From: an uncultured Saccharospirillaceae bacterium
GTDB taxonomy: Bacteria > Pseudomonadota > Gammaproteobacteria > Pseudomonadales > Natronospirillaceae
DNA length: 64,000 bases
Direction of reading: 5' to 3'
Assembly: GCA_913063165.1 (NCBI GenBank)
Contig: CAJXZL010000004.1
Span: 1 to 64,000, forward strand
Shown piece after piece: positions 47,538-57,352 of this stretch. Below the pieces are notes generated by a model. It had not been told where the DNA came from. It did not search any database and worked only from the letters and a program-made list of their open reading frames with translations. Position 1 is the stretch's first letter; every line of letters begins with the position of its first letter. A program made the position numbers and the translations under genes.

Positions 47538-47836
47538 GATGATCCGTCATGTGAAATGGTTACAAATAGAGGGTTGCCGTGAGTATACATGGATAGTGCG
47601 ATGCAAAAAATCATTTGAAATTAATTGCTTATAATAAATCTAAAATTTGTTCATTTGTGATCAAAAAATGGCGATTGGTGGAGATTGGAATGGCGTTATG
47701 TTGCCAAGGCACAGGTTTTTGTCACCCATTTCATTGCCTTTCGCCTATAATGGCCATGCAATTCATTATCGGGGTGTGGCAACGATAAACACCCTGACTT
47801 TCGCAACAAACTAATTGGGTATGACATGAGGGCAAC

Positions 47837-48664
47837 ATGGATTTAGTGGTTTTTGATTTGGACGGCACATTGTTTAACAGCGAACAAAAGTTGTCGGCAT
47901 ATACCAAAGAAACCTTGGCACTGTTAGCCAAAAAGAAAATTGCCTTCACGGTTGCCACGGGCAGAACCTTGCATGCGGCAGTGCCCAGTTTTGAAGGGCT
48001 CCATTTTCCTTTGCCACAGGTCTATAAAAATGGCGTGCTCATCTGGGATCCGGTCAGTGCGAAGTATTCACATGGTAACTTTTTGACCCATCAAGAAGTT
48101 GAAGGGGTGTTGGAGGTGTTTGACACCACGGGCTTGTCGCCATTCATTATGACCGTCACCCCAGAAAATCATCAGCATATCTACCATGGTCCGATCCATA
48201 ATGCCCATGGCGAAAAGTTACTCAAAAAAATGCAAGAACGCCCCAATGCCAGTGTGCATGCGTGGACTGGTGAGCCCGTAGAAGGGGTGACCAATATCAC
48301 CACCATCGGAGCAAAAGAGCCCACTGAGGCAATTATCGAAAGGCTCAGAAGGGAAAAACAGCTATGCGCATTCTATGGTCCTGATATGTACAAAGCCGAC
48401 CATTATTGGATGGACATTCATCATATTGATGCGTCCAAAGGCGGTGCGATTGAGATGCTGAAGTCTGAATATGGCTTTAAGCGGGTCATCTGTTTTGGCG
48501 ATGGTGATAATGACATCAGCATGTTTCAGATGTCAGACGAATGCTATGCACCTGAAAATGCAGATCCAGAGATTAAGGCGATGGCCACTGCCGTTATTGG
48601 TCATCATGATCAAGATGGTATTGCCCATTTCTTACGAGAACGGTTTCAACTAGACGACCAATAA
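47837..48664 (+). CDS. Cof-type HAD phosphatase
   Basis: A 275-residue Cof/YidA-type phosphatase with a C2 cap. VVFDLDGTLFNSEQKLS is motif I and FTVATGRTL is motif II. The late ASKGGAIEML holds the motif III Lys, and ICFGDGDNDISMFQMS is motif IV. Family members hydrolyse sugar phosphates, pyridoxal phosphate or flavin phosphates; the substrate here is unknown. It stands alone on the plus strand between two minus-strand units, which splits the usual valS-holC neighbourhood. The 299 bases upstream hold no other gene. Confidence 0.88.
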   Translation: MDLVVFDLDGTLFNSEQKLSAYTKETLALLAKKKIAFTVATGRTLHAAVPSFEGLHFPLPQVYKNGVLIWDPVSAKYSHGNFLTHQEVEGVLEVFDTTGLSPFIMTVTPENHQHIYHGPIHNAHGEKLLKKMQERPNASVHAWTGEPVEGVTNITTIGAKEPTEAIIERLRREKQLCAFYGPDMYKADHYWMDIHHIDASKGGAIEMLKSEYGFKRVICFGDGDNDISMFQMSDECYAPENADPEIKAMATAVIGHHDQDGIAHFLRERFQLDDQ

Positions 48665-48689
48665 GACCCACCCCAGTCAGATAAGGATA

Positions 48690-49286
48690 TTAATCGTTTT
48701 CTGGAGTGTCTTGAGTTGTGGTCAGGGCTCGTGTCCGGTTAGCAATTTCTCGGCGAATGTCACGTTCGATGATGGGCACATAATGTGCCACCGCCGCTTC
48801 GATCATGGCGGGTAATTCAGCCAGCAGCTGCGTCATAATTGGGTCCTGTTCTGATGCAGGATCAGTCATAGCGGCTGTGGTTGTTGCTCGGCCTGCATGT
48901 ACGACAGGTGGTTGAATGGAACGTGATGCCTGTGCTTCAGCAGCACTGCGCTTAGCGAGCAGCGTTTCTAGCGCCTTTGAAGATAAAAACGGATTGGGCG
49001 CAGGAAATGATTCTTCCTTAGGTATCGACAGATCATCTACCACATCCTCTAGCACAGGGAAGCTATCCAAATCATCGAAGGCATTATCCTCAAAATCATC
49101 AGCAAACGCGGAAGGTTCTGAATCCTCGGTCACGGGCGTGACTTCTGTCGGTTCTTCGGTAATGTGGACGCGTTCGAGTATTAAGGGCGGAAAATGGGGG
49201 TCCATCTGGCGTTTGGTTAGCGCAGCCTGTAGGCGCTCCAGATCACTGAGTAGACCACCGTTTGTGTTATCGCCGTCGTTTTCCAT
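48690..49286 (-). CDS. acidic hypothetical protein in the mgsA-holC operon
   Basis: A 198-residue protein I do not recognise. Residues 1-110 are acidic and low in complexity (EDSEPSAFADDFEDNAFDDL), probably disordered. The last 65 residues look helical (IMTQLLAELPAMIEAAVAHY, then IERDIRREIANRTR). It begins eight bases after holC and is clearly in its operon. Proteins of this position and pattern are found downstream of holC in pseudomonads, but I cannot name a function. Confidence 0.7.
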   Translation of the reverse strand: MENDGDNTNGGLLSDLERLQAALTKRQMDPHFPPLILERVHITEEPTEVTPVTEDSEPSAFADDFEDNAFDDLDSFPVLEDVVDDLSIPKEESFPAPNPFLSSKALETLLAKRSAAEAQASRSIQPPVVHAGRATTTAAMTDPASEQDPIMTQLLAELPAMIEAAVAHYVPIIERDIRREIANRTRALTTTQDTPEND

Positions 49287-49293
49287 GGATTAC

Positions 49294-49728
49294 CTAGCTC
49301 ATGCTCGTTTTTAGGGGTATGTGTTTAATCTTGTAACCGCGATCTTGGTAGTAACGATAATGCATCCGCGAGGTATTTAACAACTCTGGATGTTGGCACG
49401 TCATTTCAATCACCTTATTAAAGCGGCTGAAAAATTCAGGAATGCTGTCGCTGAGCTGTAATAGCACGTCATGGTGATCACCGTGATCTGTACCCCAACC
49501 AATTTGAACGCGCTCAGGCGCTCCTTTGCCAATGAATCCATGGGCCAAGAAGCTTTCGGGCTTAAAACCCCACAGGGCTCGGCTGAGGGAGTCTGCGTCT
49601 TGGGCATCTTTTACCTGAATGAACGTTGTGTGGCCGAGGTGATTAGCCCGCTCGATCAGCTTGCCTGCCAACCGCCAACGTGATTCTGGGTCTTCGTCAA
49701 CCATGGTATAGAACTGCACAAGGGTCAC
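49294..49728 (-). CDS. holC: DNA polymerase III chi subunit
   Basis: A 144-residue protein resembling chi, the clamp-loader accessory subunit that links psi to single-strand binding protein. The N-terminal VQFYTMVDEDPESRWRLAGKLIERA and the middle LWGFKPESFLAHG match the family, seen respectively as VQFYTM and the later segment. It starts with GTG 49728, whose GTGA overlaps the stop of mgsA. Chi is normally next to pepA or valS; here it follows mgsA. Confidence 0.88.
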   Translation of the reverse strand: MTLVQFYTMVDEDPESRWRLAGKLIERANHLGHTTFIQVKDAQDADSLSRALWGFKPESFLAHGFIGKGAPERVQIGWGTDHGDHHDVLLQLSDSIPEFFSRFNKVIEMTCQHPELLNTSRMHYRYYQDRGYKIKHIPLKTSMS

Positions 49729-50177
49729 AGCGAGGCTCCAGGAATAGATCGTGTGGGTGATTGGGCATCATTCAATGCTGCCAGATGGATCTCATAGGGT
49801 GTGTGCATTAGAGGCGAAGCCACAAGGTAATCTGCGGTAGTCTCATTGCAGGCAACCGGAATATTGTAAAGTGCTGCTACCCGCAACAAAGCTTTAATGT
49901 CTGGTTCGTGTGGCATGGACTCTAAGGGATCCCAAAAGAACACCAACATATCAATGCGACTTTCTGCAATTGCAGCGCCAATTTGCAAGTCACCTCCTAA
50001 TGGCCCACTGAGAAATTGGTGCACTGGCAAGTCTATCGCTTTGGCAATTAAAGACCCTGTGGTACCTGTCGCTAGTAATTGGTGTTGCGCCAATATCGTT
50101 TTGTGCTTTTTTGCCCAAGCGATGAGGGCGGCTTTTTGGTGATCATGAGCGACCAATGCGATGGTTGAGACAGCCAT
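49725..50177 (-). CDS. mgsA: methylglyoxal synthase
   Basis: A 150-residue enzyme that converts dihydroxyacetone phosphate to methylglyoxal, a bypass of glycolysis under phosphate shortage or sugar stress. IALVAHDHQKA holds the conserved His and Lys, ATGTTG binds phosphate, and GPLGGDLQIGA has the catalytic Asp. DIKALLRVAALYNIPVACN completes the signature. Length is the same as in E. coli (152). It heads mgsA-holC-unknown, and the large AT-rich region lies upstream. Confidence 0.95.
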   Translation of the reverse strand: MAVSTIALVAHDHQKAALIAWAKKHKTILAQHQLLATGTTGSLIAKAIDLPVHQFLSGPLGGDLQIGAAIAESRIDMLVFFWDPLESMPHEPDIKALLRVAALYNIPVACNETTADYLVASPLMHTPYEIHLAALNDAQSPTRSIPGASL

Positions 50178-50270
50178 TGAGTCTATTCCTTGGGGTAGTT
50201 TCTGCTTTGGAGGCTCAGTTTAGCATTTTTGCGGCCAAAATCCGTCTAAAAATTCTTTTTAAAAGGGCAT

Positions 50271-50332
50271 AGAATTCACTTGCAAATTTGCGAGCCCTTA
50301 CGGATGTTGCTTTCCGCGAGCCAGTGAATTCT
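50271..50332. repeat. inverted repeat with 10-bp perfect arms
   Basis: AGAATTCACT at 50271-50280 is the exact reverse complement of 50323-50332; allowing one mismatch the arms reach 13 bases. The 42-base interior is not coding. It may be a hairpin in the mgsA leader or a small MITE-like remnant. Confidence 0.55.
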
Positions 50333-50392
50333 TGAAAACCGACACAGGATAATCGGTGATGTTTGAAAAATTTTGTCAACTGTTAGTTTGTT

Positions 50393-50401
50393 TTATTCAC
50401 A
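50393..50401 (+). promoter_or_regulatory. DnaA box (perfect consensus)
   Basis: TTATTCACA matches TTATNCACA exactly and sits at the left edge of the AT-rich core. Confidence 0.55.
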
Positions 50402-50579
50402 ATTTTCAATTCATGACCACCATCAATGAAATTATATTCATCATTGGTGAAACAGGTTTCATATTTATATAACTCATTGATTTATAAAGGTTTTATTAGG
50501 TGGTTATTTTTTGATCAATTTGATTATAACCCCCGTTTTGTGGGAATCCTTAGCAAGAGTTATAGGGTTACGAACAGAG

Positions 50580-50602
50580 TTATCCACAGGAACGGTGGAT
50601 AA
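50580..50602. promoter_or_regulatory. inverted pair of DnaA boxes
   Basis: TTATCCACA (50580-50588) is the strongest consensus DnaA box. Facing it, GGTGGATAA (50594-50602) is an 8/9 match on the minus strand, five bases away. Confidence 0.6.
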
Positions 50603-50873
50603 AGTCTGAGAGGCCAGTAGCAGTGGGGCTTATCAATAGGTCATGCGTGATTCTGAAAATCAGGTGTTCAAAATGGATTGAGAAATCTTTTAAAAATGGA
50701 TTGACGGCCCACTAAAAATTTGGTTGCCATTATGCGGAAAAACAAGCGTGAAAACAGGGTTAATTTGAGCAAATTTTCCGTTTTTTTTAACATGAAAACC
50801 TATGGGTTTTGTTCAATATTAGAAAATTCAGCTACTTAGCGCTGTATCTACCAATTGGCATTAACTTGTAGCG

Positions 50874-51530
50874 CTAACTTGTAGGCGGTTGTTTCTTAAA
50901 TCCAACCCGTTTGTTGATATCCCAGCCTTTGTGCTTGCGTAAATGTTGCCAGGTACCTAAGAGGCGCCAAATGGCATTGAGTTGTCGATAGCCAAAATTT
51001 TCGACGATGGCGACGATACCCAACGACATTATTTCCTTGGGCGTTGAGTTTTGGCTCAATTCCAGTTCTGCCAAAATGAGTGACGCCAAACTCAACGCAA
51101 TGCCTGTACCGACACTCAAGGCAAAAAAGGCCAGTAAGAAATCGGTGCTGAGCAATTCAAAGGCCCAGAATACAGGCACCAGAAAATAGCCAAGAATTTC
51201 CAACACTGGGCTGACGATGTCGATAATGATACTACTGCCCATGCCAATGATGCCTGGGCGGCCGTAGCGTGGCTGTACAGCCATCTTCCAATGTTTGCTG
51301 ATGGTTTCAATAGCACCCCGTTGCCATCGCTTTCTCTGGCGGGCCAGTGCCCCTAACGATTCAGGTACCTCGGTCCAACAAACAGGCTCTGGTAAAAACT
51401 TCACTTGATAATCTTGATCATTTTCAAGCAAATAGCGGTGTAGTTTTACCGTGAATTCGTAATCCTCTCCTACCGTATTGGTGCTGTAGCCTCCCACCTT
51501 GATGGCCAGATGGCTTCTAGTACCATGGTG
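50874..51530 (-). pseudogene. C-terminal remnant of a GT2 (cellulose synthase-like) glycosyltransferase
   Basis: The frame encodes about 210 residues corresponding to the back half of a processive GT2 enzyme. GEDYEF supplies the third conserved Asp, RQRKRWQRG is the Q-x-x-RW motif, and three to four membrane helices follow. The front half, with the UDP-sugar-binding Asp residues, is absent. Similarity continues upstream of the first possible start (GTG 51497) to around 51520, then stops near a 10-bp tandem repeat and an in-frame TAG at 51543. It cannot be a working transferase. Confidence 0.85.
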
Positions 51531-51570
51531 CGCTACTTCCTTCTACATCCCGCTACATCCCGCTATATCC
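51531..51570. repeat. four 10-bp tandem copies at a gene breakpoint
   Basis: Four units of CGCTACATCC (each with zero to two changes) fill exactly 51531-51570. They abut the point where the GT2 homology ends. Confidence 0.85.
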
Positions 51571-51607
51571 TGTTGTTGGCAACCGGCGGCTGTAGTCAAA
51601 GGATGGG

Positions 51608-52528
51608 TTAATGGACGCGTGGTTTTACCCATCGCAGAATCCAACTGTCGTGCGGAATTTCTGAAATAATCATGCCGCTCAAAATCAATAACGCGCCGAA
51701 TAATCCCATAAGCCCCATGGTTTCACCCAGCATAAGCCAGCCGAACACCGCGGCGGCTACCGGTTCAATGCTGTAGACCAGACCCACACGGGAAGGTGAT
51801 ATTTCTAGTTGGGCCCAGGTTTGCACAATTAACGCAAATCCCGTACCTAGGGCGCCGGCCACTAAAATGGCACCATATATTTCAGGTTGCGCGAGCACAT
51901 CCACATTCAAACCCAGCGTCCAGTCTTCAAAAAACAGCGCGGTGACGGCACTGGCGACCGCGACCACCAGCATTTGGATAATGGCCAAGTCGGTAATGTT
52001 ATGGTCACCGGATACCTTGCCAGTCAGGTTGATATGAAAGGCAAAGGCCACGGCACAAATGAATACCATGAAATCACCCTTGTTCAAAGACAGCGTAAAC
52101 ACGCCAGTCATCAACATTAGCCCTGCTGTGGCAACACCCACGCCAACCCATACAAGAGGATTAATACGGTCCTTAAAAAATAACGTGCCCAGAACGGGGA
52201 CCAGCACCACATTCATTCCGGTAATGAAGCCAGCATTGGTCACGGTGGTGTAATGCATGCCTTCGGTCTGCGAGAAAAACCCGATATAGAGTAAAATACC
52301 TAGTACCGACGCGCTTTTGAATAAGGCGCTATTAAAGGTCGATATCCAACGGCCGGTGCGCACTTTTTGAAATACCATCACCACTGCAGCGCCCACAAAA
52401 AAGCGCAGGGCATTAAAGGTATTGGCTTCGATGACTTCAATGGCGTTGTGGATCAATACGAACTCAAAGCCCCAAATGAGTGTGGTGATGATTAAACCTG
52501 TCAAGGCGAGGCTGGCACTAAAGCGCAT
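51608..52528 (-). CDS. EamA/DMT-family transporter
   Basis: A 306-residue drug/metabolite transporter with ten predicted membrane helices arranged as two EamA repeats. LIWGFEFVLIHNAI and FNALRFFVGAAVV are in the first; VYSIEPVAAAVFGWLMLGE near residue 255 is the conserved end of the second. Such proteins export amino acids, nucleobases or other small molecules; the substrate is not evident. It lies alone between the GT2 remnant and roxA. Confidence 0.88.
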   Translation of the reverse strand: MRFSASLALTGLIITTLIWGFEFVLIHNAIEVIEANTFNALRFFVGAAVVMVFQKVRTGRWISTFNSALFKSASVLGILLYIGFFSQTEGMHYTTVTNAGFITGMNVVLVPVLGTLFFKDRINPLVWVGVGVATAGLMLMTGVFTLSLNKGDFMVFICAVAFAFHINLTGKVSGDHNITDLAIIQMLVVAVASAVTALFFEDWTLGLNVDVLAQPEIYGAILVAGALGTGFALIVQTWAQLEISPSRVGLVYSIEPVAAAVFGWLMLGETMGLMGLFGALLILSGMIISEIPHDSWILRWVKPRVH

Positions 52529-52644
52529 GGGTTGTTCCCTGTTGATTATGAGTAGTCGTAACTGATTGTTTTTATTTGATAATCAGTGTCGCATACCGAC
52601 ACTGATCGGGCAAATAACTAGCAGAACAATGCGCCAGTTAAGTG

Positions 52645-53784
52645 TTATGAAATATACAGCGTACCCTGATTGAGGGACGTGAGTAACAGGTGATCTTGCC
52701 CTTCCGATTGCCCAAATAGTTGCAAAGCGATTTTGGCATCAATCGGCGCTTTTTCGAGCAACAAGTGTTCGAGTGCCGGTTGGGCATTGCTGCGCAGATA
52801 CACACGGGCATCGACAAATAAGTGGACTTCATCAACGGCAATGCGTGATGCAGGTTCAACGCATAGGCTGTCAGCATCGGCCAATGCTTCCTGCCAATCC
52901 TGCAAACTATGGCCCAAATCCTCTGGCATCAATTCTGGGTACTTTGGCTCTGTCATGACACTGCCAAACCACCGTTTTAGCTCAGTGGTATCATCAGCAT
53001 AGTGCCGTAAAATGGTTTGGAGTTGCGTAATATCCCAGTCGGTTATGCGGTGTGGGTCAGCCGTAGTGGGTCTGTCTGCATCACCAAAGCGATCACTGTC
53101 ACGGGTTTTTTCGGCCTGCCATGCAAAGAAATCGGTCAACAATTCTCCATGCGATGGCGCACGAAAGCCAACAGACAGCGTGATACAGTCGTTACTGGTC
53201 GCAACCCCATTGTGAGAAACGCCGGGCGGAATATACAGGATGTCACCTGCCGATACCTGATGGGTCTGCGTGACTTCCATCTGCTGTAGCTGTTTTAACC
53301 CTGATCCGACCTTCATGGGGGTGTTGTCATCACAGACGGTGCCCACTTCCCAGGTGCGGGTGCCCTGAGCTTGAATTAGAAATACATCGTATTGGTCATA
53401 ATGGGGACCAACACCGCCACCCGTATTCGAGAGGCTAACCATGATGTCGTCCATGCGCCACGTCGGCAACCATCGAAACTGTGCCAATAGCGCTTGAACC
53501 TCAGGTACCCAGTGATCTGCGGCCTGAACTAGTAGAGTCCAGTTCGCTTCATGGCTGTCGGGTAGGGCCTCTGGTTCAAAGGGACCATTGGCCACCAACC
53601 ATTCGCCGTCAGCGGTTTTTTTGACACAGCGTGCTTCAACCAATGTTTCCTCTGCCAACCAACGCAATTCCTGCACGGATACCGGTGACTCAAAATCCGG
53701 CCAAATCTGCGACATTAGCAGCGGCTTTTTTTGCCAGTAAGTGCTTAAGAATGCCTGTGGGTCTGTAAATGGATTGGTTGTCAT
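52645..53784 (-). CDS. roxA: ribosomal oxygenase RoxA (50S L16 arginine hydroxylase)
   Basis: A 379-residue JmjC/cupin dioxygenase resembling YcfD/RoxA, which hydroxylates an Arg of ribosomal protein L16 using 2-oxoglutarate and iron. The HxD pair is in VGPHYDQYDVFLIQ, and the distal His is in PPGVSHNGVA. The C-terminal dimerisation and winged-helix parts follow. ATG 53784 has AGGTG upstream; the GTG at 53793 is less likely. It lies downstream of purB in the same orientation but behind a terminator. Confidence 0.92.
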   Translation of the reverse strand: MTTNPFTDPQAFLSTYWQKKPLLMSQIWPDFESPVSVQELRWLAEETLVEARCVKKTADGEWLVANGPFEPEALPDSHEANWTLLVQAADHWVPEVQALLAQFRWLPTWRMDDIMVSLSNTGGGVGPHYDQYDVFLIQAQGTRTWEVGTVCDDNTPMKVGSGLKQLQQMEVTQTHQVSAGDILYIPPGVSHNGVATSNDCITLSVGFRAPSHGELLTDFFAWQAEKTRDSDRFGDADRPTTADPHRITDWDITQLQTILRHYADDTTELKRWFGSVMTEPKYPELMPEDLGHSLQDWQEALADADSLCVEPASRIAVDEVHLFVDARVYLRSNAQPALEHLLLEKAPIDAKIALQLFGQSEGQDHLLLTSLNQGTLYIS

Positions 53785-53830
53785 AGGGTTCACCTAGTGG
53801 GTTACAGCGGGTAGTGGTGTTGCAAGATTT

Positions 53831-53857
53831 AAAAAAGGCCCATCAAAGATGGGCCTA
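53831..53857 (-). terminator. rho-independent terminator of purB
   Basis: On the minus strand AGGCCCATC and GATGGGCCT pair around a four-base loop and are followed by six T. Confidence 0.92.
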
Positions 53858-53863
53858 GATCGC

Positions 53864-55273
<1,410 letters not shown>

Positions 55274-55292
55274 TTATACCCAAGCAAAGGGG

Positions 55293-55925
55293 TTAGTGCA
55301 GTCCTTGGGTTTGAATTTCTTTGGCCATTTGCTGTATGCGTCGACGATACAACAGAAAGTGCCACCGACGACCGCCTTTTTGACGCCATAAAACGGCAGA
55401 GCGGATGCCAAACAGTAAAAGGGTTCGGATGCGACTTGCAATCCGCTCATCCTGTAAAAGCGTGGGGTTTCCCATAACCTGAATACGAAAATCAAGCAGT
55501 GAAATACTTTCGGAATAGGCAGTGCCCATCGATCCGATAACGGCATCATGGGTATTGCTCTCAAAGTAAACTGCCTGGTCTTTGCTGCGGGCCAAAAGTT
55601 TGTCGAGTTTGTCCATTAGCTCGGGCTTTTTGCGTAACTTGGCTTCTAAGTGCAGCAAACTCATGGCATATCGTAATACGTCACGCGACACACCTGTGGA
55701 GTTTTGTTCTAACACTGAACGCAGACCCGACAGTCCAACGCGCAGATTAGGAACGCCACCAAAAACGTCAATGACCGAGTTGGGCGAATCATTCAGTATG
55801 CTGTTAACGGCTGTGGTCAGTTCTTGACCATCAATAAGACCTTTTCTGGCCAAATTGTCTACCAGGGTTGCTGCCTGAACCACGCCAGCCAGTGCAATTG
55901 TTTGATCAGAAAGAGATTTATTCAT
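55293..55925 (-). CDS. hflD: HflD (lysogenization/membrane-associated protein)
   Basis: A 210-residue, mostly helical protein resembling HflD. QTIALAGVVQAATLVDNLAR at the start and MGTAYSESISLLDFRIQVMG are family features. In E. coli it sequesters the phage lambda CII protein at the membrane; its normal role is unclear. The mnmA-hflD-purB order is conserved in gammaproteobacteria and supports the call. It starts 38 bases after mnmA. Confidence 0.93.
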   Translation of the reverse strand: MNKSLSDQTIALAGVVQAATLVDNLARKGLIDGQELTTAVNSILNDSPNSVIDVFGGVPNLRVGLSGLRSVLEQNSTGVSRDVLRYAMSLLHLEAKLRKKPELMDKLDKLLARSKDQAVYFESNTHDAVIGSMGTAYSESISLLDFRIQVMGNPTLLQDERIASRIRTLLLFGIRSAVLWRQKGGRRWHFLLYRRRIQQMAKEIQTQGLH

Positions 55926-55962
55926 GGGGTAAACACTGCCTCAATAACAGAATCATTGCACA

Positions 55963-57069
55963 TTAAACTGCAGATGAAGATTTCCACGTGTTGGCGATTA
56001 CGCCACCGCCCAAGCAGTAATTGCCTTGATAGAATACCGCAGACTGACCCGGTGTAATGGCCCGTTGTGGTTGGTCAAAATCAACCTGATAACCGGCGTC
56101 AGTTTTGATCAACGTACAGGATTGGTCATCCTGGCGGTATCGGTGTTTGCAGGTCAAGGTTATAGGCAGCTCTGGTCCTTGTCCGTCGATCCAATCCATG
56201 TCGATAATCGACAAGTGGTCGGTAAATAGCAACGGATGATCAATACCCTGGACCACAGTCAACACATTGTTTTCAAGGTCTTTTGCGGCCACAAACCACG
56301 GTGCTTCATCAAATTCTTTTAACCCGCCTATGCCCAAACCCTGTCGCTGTCCGATGGTGTAATACATCAAACCGGCGTGGCGGCCGATGACTTGGCCCGC
56401 TTCGGTATGAATATCACCGGGCTGCGCTGGCAAATATTGCTGTAAAAAGTCTTTAAATCGGCGTTCACCAATAAAGCAGATGCCGGTGCTGTCCTTTTTC
56501 CGCGCGGTAACAAACTGGTGCTTTTCAGCGATGGCGCGCACCGCTGGTTTTTCTAATCCGCCAACGGGGAACAGGGTTTTCGCAAGTGCTTTTCCGGTGA
56601 CCGCATGCAAGAAGTACGATTGGTCTTTATTGCGGTCTAAACCACGCAATAAACGACCGGTATCGCCGTGTTTTTCAACTTGGGTATAATGACCTGTCGC
56701 GATAAGGTCTGCGCCTAACACCGTGGCATAGTCCAGAAAGGCTTTGAACTTGATTTCTTTATTACACAGAATATCGGGATTGGGTGTACGACCGGCTTTG
56801 TATTCTTCTAAGAAATGTTCAAAGACATTGTCCCAGTATTCGGAAGCAAAATTGGCGGTATGGAGATGAATGCCGAGGCGATCACAGACCGCTTGCGCAT
56901 CCGCTAAATCTTCTTTGGCCGTGCAGTATTCGGTGCCATCGTCTTCATCCCAGTTTTTCATGAATAGGCCTTCCACAGAATAGCCTTGCTCCATAAGCAA
57001 TTGTGCGCTTACAGATGAATCGACACCACCGGACATTCCGACAATGACTTTGGTCTTTGACAATGACAT
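55963..57069 (-). CDS. mnmA: tRNA 2-thiouridylase MnmA
   Basis: A 368-residue enzyme that thiolates U34 of Lys, Glu and Gln tRNAs. [12 protein letters not shown] is the ATP-binding PP-loop. The catalytic cysteines are in ILCNKEIKF and [22 protein letters not shown] is near the C-terminus. ATG 57069 ([11 protein letters not shown]) gives the normal start. It heads mnmA-hflD-purB. Confidence 0.97.
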   Translation of the reverse strand: MSLSKTKVIVGMSGGVDSSVSAQLLMEQGYSVEGLFMKNWDEDDGTEYCTAKEDLADAQAVCDRLGIHLHTANFASEYWDNVFEHFLEEYKAGRTPNPDILCNKEIKFKAFLDYATVLGADLIATGHYTQVEKHGDTGRLLRGLDRNKDQSYFLHAVTGKALAKTLFPVGGLEKPAVRAIAEKHQFVTARKKDSTGICFIGERRFKDFLQQYLPAQPGDIHTEAGQVIGRHAGLMYYTIGQRQGLGIGGLKEFDEAPWFVAAKDLENNVLTVVQGIDHPLLFTDHLSIIDMDWIDGQGPELPITLTCKHRYRQDDQSCTLIKTDAGYQVDFDQPQRAITPGQSAVFYQGNYCLGGGVIANTWKSSSAV

Positions 57070-57167
57070 AAAGGTTACCAATCTCTTGGGTTTTGGGCAC
57101 GGCGCGGATGCTAGGTCAATGCAGGCATAAATGCAAATCGCGCGATGCCACCCCCTGTAAATGCACC

Positions 57168-57184
57168 GTCACAGCTGCTGTGAC
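57168..57184. promoter_or_regulatory. perfect palindrome upstream of fabV
   Basis: GTCACAGC and GCTGTGAC flank a single T. The element lies midway between the divergent mnmA and fabV genes. It has no T-tract, so it may be an operator. A second small inverted repeat (GGGGT/ACCCC) follows at about 57201-57214. Confidence 0.4.
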
Positions 57185-57352
57185 TTGGCGCTTGTTAGTG
57201 GGGTCTTAACCCCTTAGACTACAGAATTATTCTGTGCGTTACGAAGCTAAATCGGGTTTATGCTGACCCCATTCGTAACCTGATTTCATGCGACAACATC
57301 AGCGGCCACATCGACCTGTTGTACGCGTTATCTATATATGGGAATGAATTTG

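Larger units (their letters stand above)
50178..50873. other. 696-base AT-rich intergenic region
   Basis: No gene is visible here. The region contains an inverted repeat near its left end, two perfect and one near-perfect DnaA boxes, a very AT-rich core (about 50390-50530) and only one GATC. It separates mgsA from the remnant glycosyltransferase. It must hold the mgsA promoter. Confidence 0.6.

Noticed and set aside
50340-50610. Chromosomal origin oriC
   Set aside because: The DnaA boxes are few, only one GATC is present, and none of dnaA, dnaN, rpmH, mnmG or parAB is nearby.
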